From: Chalara sp. BL73 | Lineage: Eukaryota > Ascomycota > Leotiomycetes > Helotiales | Length of the DNA stretch: 64,000 nt | NCBI GenBank assembly: GCA_918026815.1 | Contig: CAKJVC010000001.1 | Span: 186,001-250,000, forward strand | Direction of reading: 5' to 3' | Part shown: positions 39,082 through 49,892 of the stretch, piece by piece | Position numbering within the stretch: position 1 is the stretch's first letter | Layout: each line of letters starts with the position of its first letter | Translations under genes and position numbers: made by a program | The notes under the pieces: generated by a model | The model's input: only the letters and a program-made list of their open reading frames with translations | What the model was told of the DNA's origin: nothing | Database searches by the model: none

Positions 39082-40634
39082 TGTTGGTAGTTTTCGCGGG
39101 AAGCAATTTGGCCGGATGGGTTTAATCTTGTTTTGTTGAGTGAGGCGCAGGTGATCTTAGAACGGAGAGATTGAAGGAACCAGATAGGTAGAATATTTTG
39201 AAATATTGTCAGGAAGGAGATGTGTAGATATGAGCTGTATTAGATACCGATTCGCGTATGGTTAACTAAGTATTTTTTTTGTGACAGGGTTTGGGCTTGA
39301 TGGAAGTCACACAACCACTTATATCCTGTAAGACCAGTTCACATAGGAATATGCTAAATGTAGTCTAAATCCAAAAGTAGCTAAGCTTTAACTATAAGAA
39401 CACTAGAATCATATGGAGCCCAGTTTTTACAAGAGCTCAAATTATACCGATTTGAACACTTGTGAGAACTCTTCGTTAGTGTTTTTATGGCCCAATAGCA
39501 GAAAGAGTATGCGGTTCTAGAAGCTGCATTCTTATTACACTTGAAGGATGACGGCTTCGTGAGGTTTTGGAGAATATTATCCGTTGCGGGCAATGATGAG
39601 CATAGATCTAATCCTCAAATCCGCTGCTAAAATGAGGAGAGTTCGCGCTAAGGCAAGGCATGGTATTGTGTAAAAGTGGAACAAATTTGTCCAGCAGAGA
39701 AATCGTAAGTTTGAACGCGCTTGCAACAGCAGGTCATATGAAGGAGCCAACTCGCTAGCTAAATAGCTCTGAGACCGGCTTGAACTGATAGTTACCATCA
39801 ACCATAATACAAACTAACAATATGAATCAGCCACCAATTATCCTTCCCAGTTTGAGCCGGAAGTGCCTTTCAGTATCAGATATCGTGGGATTCTGGCAAA
39901 TATTCCCTAACGTCGAGGCGATTCACTGACAGTACTGTATGCGTCCATTAGTACTCTTTCCGCAACAAACTACCTTTGTGTTGCTCACGACCGGATTGGA
40001 AACCATCATATCCACCCTTATAGCACCGACTTAGGCTAATATGTACCCAGTGGCATTTTGCCCAGGGACAAACTACTCAGAGAACTAAGAACCAGAATTT
40101 TGATAAGCTAAATTCGATGTTCTTCACCTTTGAAGTGAAGCACCAAGGATATCTCTACCACAAGCGCAGTACGATTGATCCACATGTCCCCGCTTTACGA
40201 CCAATCCTCAAGACTAACCCGCCAAACCTAAAAGGCTCACCAATTAGCTTAGCGTCTGGGTAGAAAATCCACCCCTATGCGTTTCCCAGATGCAAAACTA
40301 GACTAATATATCTGTGCGCGTCACCGTCTGTGTGAATATTTCCTATTGATGTTATGGATGAAGAAGAAAGCCTAAATAGAAAGATCATCTATCGGAAGTA
40401 TGGCATCTCACGTACGGTGACTCCCCAAGCTGCTGACTGAAACAGTAGTTCGTATATATAGACCACTCGGTAAATTCAGGGGCTGTGCATCTCTTACTAT
40501 CACAGCCACACATGCGACCACAAAATCAACCAGACATGATCTCTACATTTTGAATCTTTAATACATCAGTACCATAGCTGAAATATATAGTCTAGACATA
40601 AGCGTTTAAAATTAAAGTCATCAAACTACACAAA
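39082..40634. other. AT-rich intergenic region between divergent genes
   Basis: About 1.55 kb with only short frames and no recognised element. It contrasts sharply with the GC-rich phosphatase gene that follows at 40635. Confidence 0.4.
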
Positions 40635-41399
40635 ATGGACCCTCCATCTCAACCCATCCCCCTCCCCGTCAGCGCCATCCCGCCCATCCCAGGCCTCTAC
40701 ATTTCCGAGTCCGTACTTCCTGCGCAAAAATCTGTGGAGATAACTAACAACCCCAGTATCGCTCCCGCACGCTCCCCCGAGACGCTTTCCGCCCATGGAA
40801 TCACCCACGTCCTGAGCCTGGTCTCCACGCGCTCCTGTCCCACGATCGCCCCCTCACACAACATCCAACACCTGCACATCCCGATCGAGGATAACCCGTA
40901 TGAAGACCTGGTGATGTGTCTCGAAGGCGTTTGTGAGTGGATCGAGAACGCGTTGGAGTCAGGCGGGGGATTACCAGCCAGGCAGGTATCGGAGCAACTA
41001 GAGGAGGGGAAGGAAAGGGAGGAAGCCCAGGACGAGGCTCGAAGCCGCGGGAAAGGGAAGGTTTTGGTGCATTGCCTACAAGGCCAGTCCCGCAGCGGGG
41101 CCATCGTCGCCGCGTACCTAATGCGCGCGCTCGCTCTCAACTACGATGCCGCGCTCGCTCTCGCGCGTCAGCACCGCCCCGTGATTGATTTGAATCCTGG
41201 GTTTGCGGACCAGTTAAGACTGTGGCAGGGATGGAAGTTTTCTATCTTTAAGAGCGAGGGAGGAGAGATACGCACGAAAGCGGTGTATGAGGCATGGAAG
41301 GCTGATAGGGGGGTTCTGCTTTCCAAGGCCCAGGTTGAGATGAACGCGGAATTGATGAGGCGGATGAAGCAGCTGGCTGGAAGCGATCGGGTGAGGTGA
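40635..41399 (+). CDS. Dual-specificity protein phosphatase
   Basis: Single exon, 254 residues. The cysteine phosphatase signature HCxxGxSRSG is present as HCLQGQSRSG (Cys147 nucleophile, Arg153), followed by AAYLMRALALNYDAALALAR. The likely general acid is Asp86 in IPIEDNPYEDL. The start of the domain, IPGLYISESVLPA, then THVLSLVS, follows the DSP/Yvh1-like pattern. An insert rich in Glu/Arg (about 115-140) lies between the acid and the P-loop. No zinc-binding C-terminal domain is seen, so it is not a full Yvh1. The substrate may be a phospho-Ser/Thr/Tyr protein. Coding GC is clearly higher than the surrounding region. Confidence 0.9.
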   Translation: MDPPSQPIPLPVSAIPPIPGLYISESVLPAQKSVEITNNPSIAPARSPETLSAHGITHVLSLVSTRSCPTIAPSHNIQHLHIPIEDNPYEDLVMCLEGVCEWIENALESGGGLPARQVSEQLEEGKEREEAQDEARSRGKGKVLVHCLQGQSRSGAIVAAYLMRALALNYDAALALARQHRPVIDLNPGFADQLRLWQGWKFSIFKSEGGEIRTKAVYEAWKADRGVLLSKAQVEMNAELMRRMKQLAGSDRVR

Positions 41400-42100
41400 C
41401 CAGGGTGCTGCATAGGGTTGACAGTATTATTGAGCGGCGTGTCGATAATTTCGAGGCTGTAAATTGCATTAAGGGAATATAGAGAGGTCGGTTCTCAGTG
41501 TACCACTCTTCCGTCCTCCCCTCGAGGAACCCTGAAGGCCTAAAAAGGGAAAACTATTTAATGAAGGTTTTGAGCGTTCGACTCCTGTCAGATTTGAATG
41601 CACTACAGCACTTCCACTCTACAGGACAATGGACGATTATAATTTGAAAGAGAAAAAAAGATCTAAGAATCGAGATGTATGTACGATTTGTAATTATGGA
41701 ATCCACAACAAGATTTAAAGCACCAATGGTCTCACGGTAAGACAAGAACAAGGAATGAAATAGCTATGAAATCGAACAACTATTCTTTTTTTTTTAGAAA
41801 AATAAAGTAAAATATATACATGCCTATATCCTTTTTGATACTCCGAACGCCTCGCTTTGTGATTTCATAATACATAATTTTGATGTCGAGTTTTATGGGC
41901 TCGACTCATACCTTGCAGGCTTTTGAAGTGGCTCTGTAGGCTTTTTGCTCTTTCTTTGTGGTTAAACCGATGCTGAGTATTTTGGTCTTGCCTTTATACT
42001 GGTCAAATACAGTGGATGATATAAAGTCATCGAACTGTCTCGAAAACTGTCCTTTGCTCGGCTAATGCGTTGGTAGTGCAGTCTCATTTAAAAATTCATC
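41400..42100. other. Intergenic region between convergent genes
   Basis: About 700 bp, AT-rich with a T9 run near 41789, no feature supported. Confidence 0.4.
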
Positions 42101-43324
42101 TCACGCTGGGACGCACCACAGCTTCGGATACTGACTCTTTGGGATGGTGGTGAAGAGGTAGGTGAACACCCAAACATATCCGATGATTTTGCTGACTGTC
42201 GGGTTCATCTTATAGCCACCGCTTAATCTTTTCCACGCAGCAATGATAGCAGTCTCGATTAAGATGCCTGCAAAACCAGAGCAATAAAATTGCACCTCCT
42301 CCCAGAAGCCACAGCTGAATCCTAACTGTCGGACAGCGATGGCGTGCGCGAATCCGGACATGGCGAAGACATACAAGTTAATGAACATTTTCCCGATGAA
42401 TGAGGAACGTGGGAGACGCAAGATGTGTTTCGAGATAAATGCACCGTAACTCGTGTAGGAGCGGTAGACAAGACGGTGCCAGGTCTTAGCCCAGAAGTTG
42501 CGGATGCTAGTTGCATCCTTAATACTTCCAAAGAGCCTTGGCCAGTCCTCAGGCTCATCAAGACCGCTGCCGACAAAGATGAGAGCGAGCACATCATGGA
42601 AGCCTTTGTACAGTCCGATGGAGTAGAATGTCCAGTACCCCACGAGCCAAAATCTAATAAGGGTTTCGCGGAGAGTAACTGAAGGGAGTCTACGGAAGTA
42701 AGAGAACTTGGTAGGGAGGAAGTCGGTAAGCTCCAGAGCGATGCCGTGTCTGGGTCCGAGAGTCATGAAAATGTAGTTGTATGCTTGTAGCATGACGAAG
42801 ATGGTGAACAGGGCGATCAACCGGTCGCGCAGGAAGATGGTGCGTGGTTTGCGGAGAAAGGAGCGTAAGGGCTTGAATTGGTCGGTTTGTATGGATTCTT
42901 CATCCGCGGGTGACGATGGCGGCTTGAGGTAGTGCCGATGGATGCCTGGTGCTTCACGGGGTGTGCCTAGCCAGCGGGCGTTGAAGAGCATCTTGTAGCC
43001 TCCTCTCCAGTCGATAGATGTGAGTATGGTGGAGGTGGGGCCGGCGGATGTAGATTTGGAGGGGAGCTGGTATTGCTCGACGATAAGAACACAGGTCATG
43101 TGTGATAGGTAGATGACAACGAACATGGCAAACGACTCAGTGCCTTCGAATCCCCATTTCCGGTCGGAGATGTTACGGAATGCGAGGAGCGCGAAACCAA
43201 TTAGGGAAGCCAAGGCAACTGGTCGATATCTTTGCTGGATGTTGACACCAATGACACCAGAAAGCATAGAAAGGGAAAACCAAGAGACAGAGGAAAGGAT
43301 GTTGAGGATGTTGGATACCTGCAT
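42101..43324 (-). CDS. Wax synthase-like / MBOAT-related membrane acyltransferase
   Basis: 407 residues from the first ATG at 43324. The frame is open further upstream, but only a GTG is found there, so a longer start would need another exon. Seven to eight hydrophobic segments are visible. The wax-synthase domain core is recognisable: RNFWAKTWHRLVYRS (an HHxxWR-like loop with the active His), preceded by the conserved PEDWPRLFGSIKDA segment and followed by FAMSGFAHAI, whose His is also conserved. Fungal members include acyltransferases of secondary-metabolite clusters (Tri7-like), but no cluster is evident here. The acyl acceptor is unknown. Confidence 0.82.
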   Translation of the reverse strand: MQVSNILNILSSVSWFSLSMLSGVIGVNIQQRYRPVALASLIGFALLAFRNISDRKWGFEGTESFAMFVVIYLSHMTCVLIVEQYQLPSKSTSAGPTSTILTSIDWRGGYKMLFNARWLGTPREAPGIHRHYLKPPSSPADEESIQTDQFKPLRSFLRKPRTIFLRDRLIALFTIFVMLQAYNYIFMTLGPRHGIALELTDFLPTKFSYFRRLPSVTLRETLIRFWLVGYWTFYSIGLYKGFHDVLALIFVGSGLDEPEDWPRLFGSIKDATSIRNFWAKTWHRLVYRSYTSYGAFISKHILRLPRSSFIGKMFINLYVFAMSGFAHAIAVRQLGFSCGFWEEVQFYCSGFAGILIETAIIAAWKRLSGGYKMNPTVSKIIGYVWVFTYLFTTIPKSQYPKLWCVPA

Positions 43325-44502
43325 GATTGCGAAATTACTCGCGGAAGCGGGCTCTGCAAGAGTTCTATGACCACAGCTTGATTGAAATGACGGAAGGAAA
43401 TATTTGGAAGTCGACACTATCGACGAGTGCTTGAAGACGACAACAACAATACCAAGAGGAATTTCCAGCGACGAGGAACAGGATGAGATAGGGAACGCAC
43501 GATGGAATGAGATGAGGATTGAAGTGCTTGCAAGAAGAAGGTCAAAGACAAAGGAAAGATGGTGTTGAGGTTGATGAGGATTGATAGGATCGAATGAGTC
43601 TTGTACACAACTATATGTACCAGAACTCGCTCTAGCTGTCTCCTACCAAAGATTCAGCGTTGAGAAGCAGTTTTCCTCCTTTCCATCCTGCTCCTAATCC
43701 CATGGGACCAGCGTACTTAAAGAATGTCAACAAACAACGGAGGAAAGAGGCGGGGTGGGAGTAGGAAACCCTTTCGAGCCTCATCCTGCTCCTGGACGAA
43801 ATCCCTCCACATGAAGAACATAGAGGGCAGAGGGTGTGTAGAGCGTGTTGGGGATCACTTCAACTTTGTTCCTTTAACTCCAATGGCATCCTCGCTCCTC
43901 CTGAGATCCTCTGGCTCGCTTGCTTCGAGCATAATTCGCGGTATGAGTGTGCACAATTGGTAGATTTGAGGTTGGGGCTTTCATAATCCTGTGTTCCTCT
44001 TATCTCTGCTGCGGTGGATCCCTCAAGCGCACGTGTACAGTGAGAATCACCAGCATATGGAGAAAAAGTCGCTTGATGATTGGATCGCTATGATATAATC
44101 TTAATGCTTTGCTAAGGTGTTCGCTTTGGATCTTGTGGGATGTGTACTGGTGGCGCAGCCAGGGACCATAAGCCACATCCATCTGCTTCCTCTTGTCTTG
44201 GCTCCCTCCAATCCAATCCGACATTGCTGTGCGCAATTCAATTGCTCAACTGCATAATTATGAAAAACTTACCCACATTCATACTCAATGTTGCTTTATC
44301 ACCCGAAGGTACTTCACATGGGGATGCGCAACCGAACGAACAGCACTGTTAGCTCACCCGCGGAATCTGAAGATAACACTTTATAATGGAGCAATGTGCA
44401 CCATTTGATGGTAATATTAGCTACGAAGTGGGGTATAATTTAGCAACCAGTCCTTGAATTCGCTCAATATGCTTCCCGTCCTTCAAAAATTCCCATATAT
44501 GT
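43325..44502. other. Intergenic region, no gene supported
   Basis: About 1.2 kb. It contains the promoter of the acyltransferase and the 3' end of the PHD gene. The short frames have no domain or splice support. Confidence 0.4.
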
Positions 44503-46595
44503 TCAAGTGAATTCATTCTGCCACTTGACTAGTTGCCTTGTCAGGACATCCATCATGTCCAAGCACGACAAGTCCTTGAAATCAGTGGCAGCTGGCTTAT
44601 TCTCGCCTTCTTTCAGGCCATCTCCTTTATCACCATTAACTTGTACCATGGGTAGGCTCTCCGCCACCCCCCGCATTAATTGCCCAGTTGCCTCCTCTTT
44701 CCTCAATGACATCGGTTCTCCAGCCAGTTCCAGTTGAGTCCGAGCAATGAAGTCGAGGATTGATGCAACTCGTCGCCTCATATCTGTCATTGATATCTTG
44801 CTATGACCGATCTTCAATTTTCCTGGTTTGCCTTCGTTTATTGAGCCTTTATGTTTAGGTGAGTGTCCATTCTCATCCCCTTTTGCAACGTCTCGGGATT
44901 GCGATCTTCCCGGTGATCGCTCTTCTCCGTCGGGAGGATCTTTATCTTTTGTATATTGGTTTTTGCCTGATTTTCCTTTCCGGGCATTCGGTGGTCTGCC
45001 GCCCTTTTTATGGGACGTAGAAGGTTGAGTTATTGTGGATGTGTCGGGGACAATTGTGGTAGCTAAAGGTACAGGGGGTGGATCCAGAGGCTGAGGAACT
45101 ATTTCATGACTTTTGCTTGCTGGTTGCCGTGTAGTTGCTGCATCTTCCTCCACGGGCTCCGAGTCTGTGAGAAAAGTTAGAATGTACTTGTAGTTATTTG
45201 TTGGAGTCAACTTACCATCGATCCGGCGACGCTCAGCACGCCCCTCTCGTTTCTTTTTTGCTTCAAGTCTTAACCTTTCACGCTCCTCTCTTTCCGTCTT
45301 CTCCTTGTGATTCTTCGCAGCAGCACCCCTTATCTTCTTACTTCCGCTGCTCCGTGCATTCACGCCATCGTCAGAATCAGCCTGGGATACAAACCGATGT
45401 GGTTCATCGGCTGGTGAAGGAGAAGCGGAATTAGTCCGCTGCCGTTTTACAGTATCTGGTTTCCTTCTGCAATATGTTAGATGTCAATCATACTCCGCGA
45501 AGATATTCCTTACTCTTCACTTTCACTCCGTCCACGTTTGCCTCGTCGTATGCCACCACTGTCTATGCTCTCGCCGCTCTTATCGCCTTTGCTTGCTTCT
45601 ATCGCACGTCGTAATTGCTCCTCTTCGTCATAAGCAGCATCTCTACTATTCATAGTCGATCTTCGTTTGGCGCTTTGAGCACTGGAAGATGGACGGCCAT
45701 TTTTGCTACTCCGCGGTGATCTTGTGCCGTCTTTTGAGAAGGACGCAGCCCTGGATGTGGTTCTAGAGATGCTCTGGTAGAGCGGGAGATAATGCGAATA
45801 ACGTTGCCTGCGTTCCGCCATATTAGTACCTTCTCGATTAAAGATATCGGAGGAAATATTTGACAATGTTGCAATTTTTACAGCCCTGAAGCAGCCAGCC
45901 TTGTGAGACTGATCTGCGCCACGTTTTCGCGTCAGGGCTGACTAGCCAGAAGAAAATGATGCAGGTATTGTATATCCTCAAAGTTGAAAATCCACGTACC
46001 CGCTAGGTGCTGTATATATTTTGTGTAAATCCTTTCGACATTCTTCGCAGAAATATTCGTCTGGGCTTTCCTTTTCGTTCATAATTCCTACGCAGCCACC
46101 ATGCTGCCAAACTTTGCAAATGTCGCATTGTAAAAAGAAGCCAGCCAGATCTTCTGTGACATCTGCAGGATTGATGAGAGACACTTCTATTCCCTCCCTA
46201 ACCCCATGACCATTCTCGGCATCAAGTTGTGGTGGTCCTGGATAGTCTTCGAGGGTGCAAATGCACCGCACGGTACCATCGTCTTCCTCCATATCGTCTG
46301 CGTCGTTTGTGACTTCGGGTTCAACTATTTCTGCTTTAGATCCTTTATCCTTTTCGTCGCCTCGACCGCGTTTTCGACGTGTTTGAATGCTGTCATCGGC
46401 AGTCTCTTTGTCCTCAGCGGCATCGGAAGACAATGAACCTGACGGTGTCGATTTCCGCGGTGATTCGGTTTTCTGGTGTGATCGGGTAGCCCTTTCGGCG
46501 CGACTAGAAGTATTCGAAGAGGCAGATGAATGGTGGGAGGTGGATGGGAGAGGTTGGCTGGCGCGATTTGATCTGGAGGACCGTCGTGCCTCCAT
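44503..46595 (-). CDS. CTI6: PHD-finger protein, Cti6-like (Rpd3L histone deacetylase complex)
   Basis: Four exons (46595-46000, 45807-45514, 45466-45216, 45164-44503) give 600 residues. The N-terminus is Ser/Arg-rich and disordered. A PHD finger at about 118-195 has the C4HC3 ligands in CICTLED, FFLQCDICKVWQHGGC and YFCEECRKDLH. It is followed by the Cti6-typical link into QRYSHYLP. A long basic Ser/Arg/Lys tail contains SKKIRGAAAKNHKEKTEREE, a KKGGRPPNARKGKSG AT-hook-like stretch and a final helical part with MTDMRRRVASILDFIARTQL. Cti6 reads H3K4 methylation for the Rpd3L corepressor. The first intron (192 nt) is long for this window, and a small extra exon inside it cannot be excluded. Confidence 0.85.
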
Positions 46596-47847
46596 TGTAA
46601 TCAAGCGTAGAAAATATATTTGGATCTCGCAGATTAAAAGAAACGATTGATACTCTGCTAAAAGATTTGGTGATCGCAAATTGAAATCAAAGGGCTTTCT
46701 GGGGATGTGGGAAAGCTCAGTCGGCGTCGGAGTGATAAAAGGATGGCGGAAATGCCTTTTCTGAAGGATTGATTGGAACTAAAGGGCGAGAATAATCTTC
46801 TCGATTCGTAGAGTCAATGCTGGAGAGATCTTGATACTCATGATTTGGAAATTGATATGTTTTTGTGGCCGTTGTGGAGATGGTAAAATAAGAATTTGGG
46901 GTGAGTTTGAGTTAGGATAGAATCGATCGCCCGCAATTCTCGAGCTCAAAAGCCACCACTTTCTGGACCCGTCACTCCCCCTCTTCGGCTCATTGGAATT
47001 ACGGACTGTCTTCATGCTGGTCATTGGTCACACCGCTTTCGGCAGAATCTTGGCCGATTAAATATACGCCCATGTACAGTTAGCGTAGTGGAGAAAATCC
47101 AGGCACGTAAGGGGCAAGATAAGCGAAGATTGGACTGCTGGCAGGGGTAGACTTAGCATTGATACAGACCACCATAGGGCACAGATGAATCAACCTCAAG
47201 TTTGGTGGACACACGTACATGAGCATAATCGTACTTTAATAATATACTGAATTTCGAATCCTCTCCTCCTTCTGCTGAAGCAACGCATAGATTACGCTTA
47301 GGCCGTTTATTGCCCTTCGCCTATTCTTGATTTGCATACCTTCTCCGGTCCAAAGGACCTGTGCTGTCTTGCTGGGAAGGACTAGTGGTGGTGGGTGATC
47401 AATCAAACAGGTAGATTTCTATTTCACTTTCTACCAGGGTTACTGCCTCTAAAGACACTCAAATCGTTCTATGAGTATCCTTCATTGGGGCCAACTCTCC
47501 CTGCCAGAATTGGCATGTTAGATAGGGGTATCTGGGACATTTTGCTAATCTGGTCTCCGAGGAAGATAGGAGGTCACAACGTTGTAAAAGCTACGAACTT
47601 CAACTGCATCTGCCTTCTAGACAGCGAACCATACATTGAGAAGGATTGGTATATTTGGGCAACTCCATACGCGTGTCTGTGATGGGTATGCTGATTTTAT
47701 TCTGTCCCTGTTCTGCTTTACTAGCTGCCGCCACTTTTCAACATCTACATCGTCAACTGTGTATTGGACCGTGTTATGATGGGCCACAACTCATGCGAGA
47801 TCAGGTCCAAAATTCCGAGACCCTTTGACTGCTCTTCCATCCGTCAA
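46596..47847. promoter_or_regulatory. Divergent intergenic region upstream of two genes
   Basis: 1.25 kb between the PHD gene ATG and the conserved gene at 47848. A 95-codon plus-strand frame (47395-47682) lies here but has no domain. It may be 5' leader. Confidence 0.35.
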
Positions 47848-49892
47848 ATGGCACCTGCTTTACCTATGTTCTCCGTTCAGCGGTGGCTAACTCATCCCTC
47901 TTGGTACACTCTAGGCTACTCTCCAGAATTACAGCGAGATATGTCTCCAGACACCGTTTCTTTATACCCAGACCGTCCTATTCGGCCACTTCCTAAAAAA
48001 CCTCTACGGGAACGTCTCTCTCCAGAGGTTGCCTCAACTATAAAATATCCACCAGCTCCTAAGACCACAACTCCCTTATTTCAGTATGGATATAGCCGAG
48101 ATGAGCATTCAGGAAATGGGTTGGTAGAGCCAGCACATCCGAGCGAGCGTGAGAGGGCAGATGAGTTTCAACGAAACTACATCTCGAGGAGGAATGGTGA
48201 TGATTTGGAAAGTGACGAGGATGATCAGGCATATCGAAGTCGAATCTATTCGCGTCCGTCAGCAGATACGCCTGGCAGATCATACCGCTATGTGCAGAAG
48301 GTAGATTCCAAAAATGCAAAACCACAACCACCAGCTTCTACAGCATCCTCTGCTGACGGTTATGATTCATTTGAGAACACTAATAACAAGAAGAAAAGGA
48401 AGATTCCAACTCCAGGAGATACTTTAAATGGAACTCACTTATCTGGCGACTTGGCCGTGATGGGGATATCTGGACCAGAAGATTTGTCCGAAGATGTCAG
48501 CCCAGGGAACGTGTACCATGTTTCTGGTTCTGGACAGGGACTTTCTGGGCCTGGTAGAGGGAGATACGGGCGAGTTCGGAACGGCAGGAGTCCTTTGAGA
48601 ACTCTCTCTGACGCTTCTGCTAATTGGGGCAATGGGCGTACGTCAAAACGGCAGCCACAATGGCCCTCAACAAGTAAATCATGCTGCAATCAGACCTAAC
48701 TGTTTTGCTAATTTCCAGTAGATGAAACCGCTGGCATCATCTCGCAGTCCATTGCTACCGCCGAGAAATATCCTATTACCCCATCTCGAGGACAAGAAAA
48801 TGTCAGTATCTTGCATCAAGCTTCAAAGAAGTCAAGTCCCGCTTCAACACAATTTACCTTTACATGTGATTCTCAAGTACCGGCTCCTGCCCCCTGGCCT
48901 TTACCCAGCAATTCGGGCATCAATCAGAGTCAGGTAGGCTCTAGGATGATGAGCACCCATGGGACACAAACTAGTCCTAGTATGCCAGCTGGATACAATC
49001 CGCCATCTACACAAGGTAGACCTCCGCATGGTCCCGTGCCAAAACAGCCTCCTCCACCGCCAATCACGAAGAAAACACGTCGGAGAAGGACTGGAAACGA
49101 GTATCTTGCCGCTGCTCGTCAGCGGCGAGAAGCTCAAAGATGGAAAAACCAACACCAACCTGTATCTAAAGAAGAGCAGTGGATTTGTGAGTTTTGTGAA
49201 TACGAACAGATTTTTGGCGAGCCACCTATGGCTCTGATCAGGCAATATGAGATTAAGGATAGACGACAACGTAAACAGGAGGCTGAAAGACAAAGATTGC
49301 TGGAAAAGGCGAAGAAAAACCGTAAGGGAAAGAAAGGTGGAAAGACTGCCTCGAAGGCTGCTGCTTCACAGCACGACAAACATACACAACAAAGTCAACA
49401 TCATACTTCAATGAACCAGACCCATAGCCAGGGCACACAGAGCGATGAGCAATATGACAACCAAGACGACTACGACGAGGAGGACGAAGAGTATGAAGCT
49501 CCACCATCGCCTGCTGGAGCTCGTGCTACGTAAGTCAAGCCTTTATTATTTTCTTCCTTTGAATGCCGTTTTTGTTACTGAAAATTGCTTCTACTGGCCG
49601 AATTATGAATATGCACATCAGAAACTTGAAGCTGTCAGCTTTCCTAAGAACTCAAGTATTGAATATGTATTCGCCAATGAATGTTTGAAGCAAAAGCATT
49701 TCAACCTAGTACTCTGCTTTGAGTTCGGCGATCACTGTTCTAGTGTGTTATAGGCTAAACTTTGGGATTACTACTTAGTAAGCACTTGCTAACTTAAACA
49801 TAATGAATAGTCGTCGTGCGGATCTTGCTGCTGCCAACAATAGGAAAGTGACACTTCAAGGAGGAACTTCTCCAGGTCCACCAATATCCTGA
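47848..49892 (+). CDS. Conserved fungal protein with a C-terminal CxxC segment, function unknown
   Basis: Exons 47848-48673, 48719-49529 and 49811-49892 give 572 residues. The N-terminus has RWLTHPSWYTLGYSPELQRD and PIRPLPKKPLRERLSPEVAS. The middle is long and disordered. A compact C-terminal part has a basic KKTRRRRTGNEYLAAARQRR, then WICEFCEYEQIFGEPP with a CxxC pair, then a Lys/Glu/Arg coiled-coil stretch and an acidic run (DDYDEEDEEYEAPP). This order looks like a protein widespread in filamentous fungi without assigned function. The start could instead be the ATG at 47776. The last intron is 281 nt, unusually long here, while the final exon of 27 codons keeps the frame and gives RRADLAAANNRKV. 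Confidence 0.75.

Noticed and set aside
43325..43608. N-terminal extension of the acyltransferase to 43417 and a further minus-strand frame to 43608
   Set aside because: The extension begins with GTG rather than ATG, and the upstream frame is a low-complexity Ser/Leu run out of frame with the gene.
47395..47682. 95-codon frame upstream of the conserved gene at 47848
   Set aside because: Not in frame with that gene by any clear splice; likely 5' leader.
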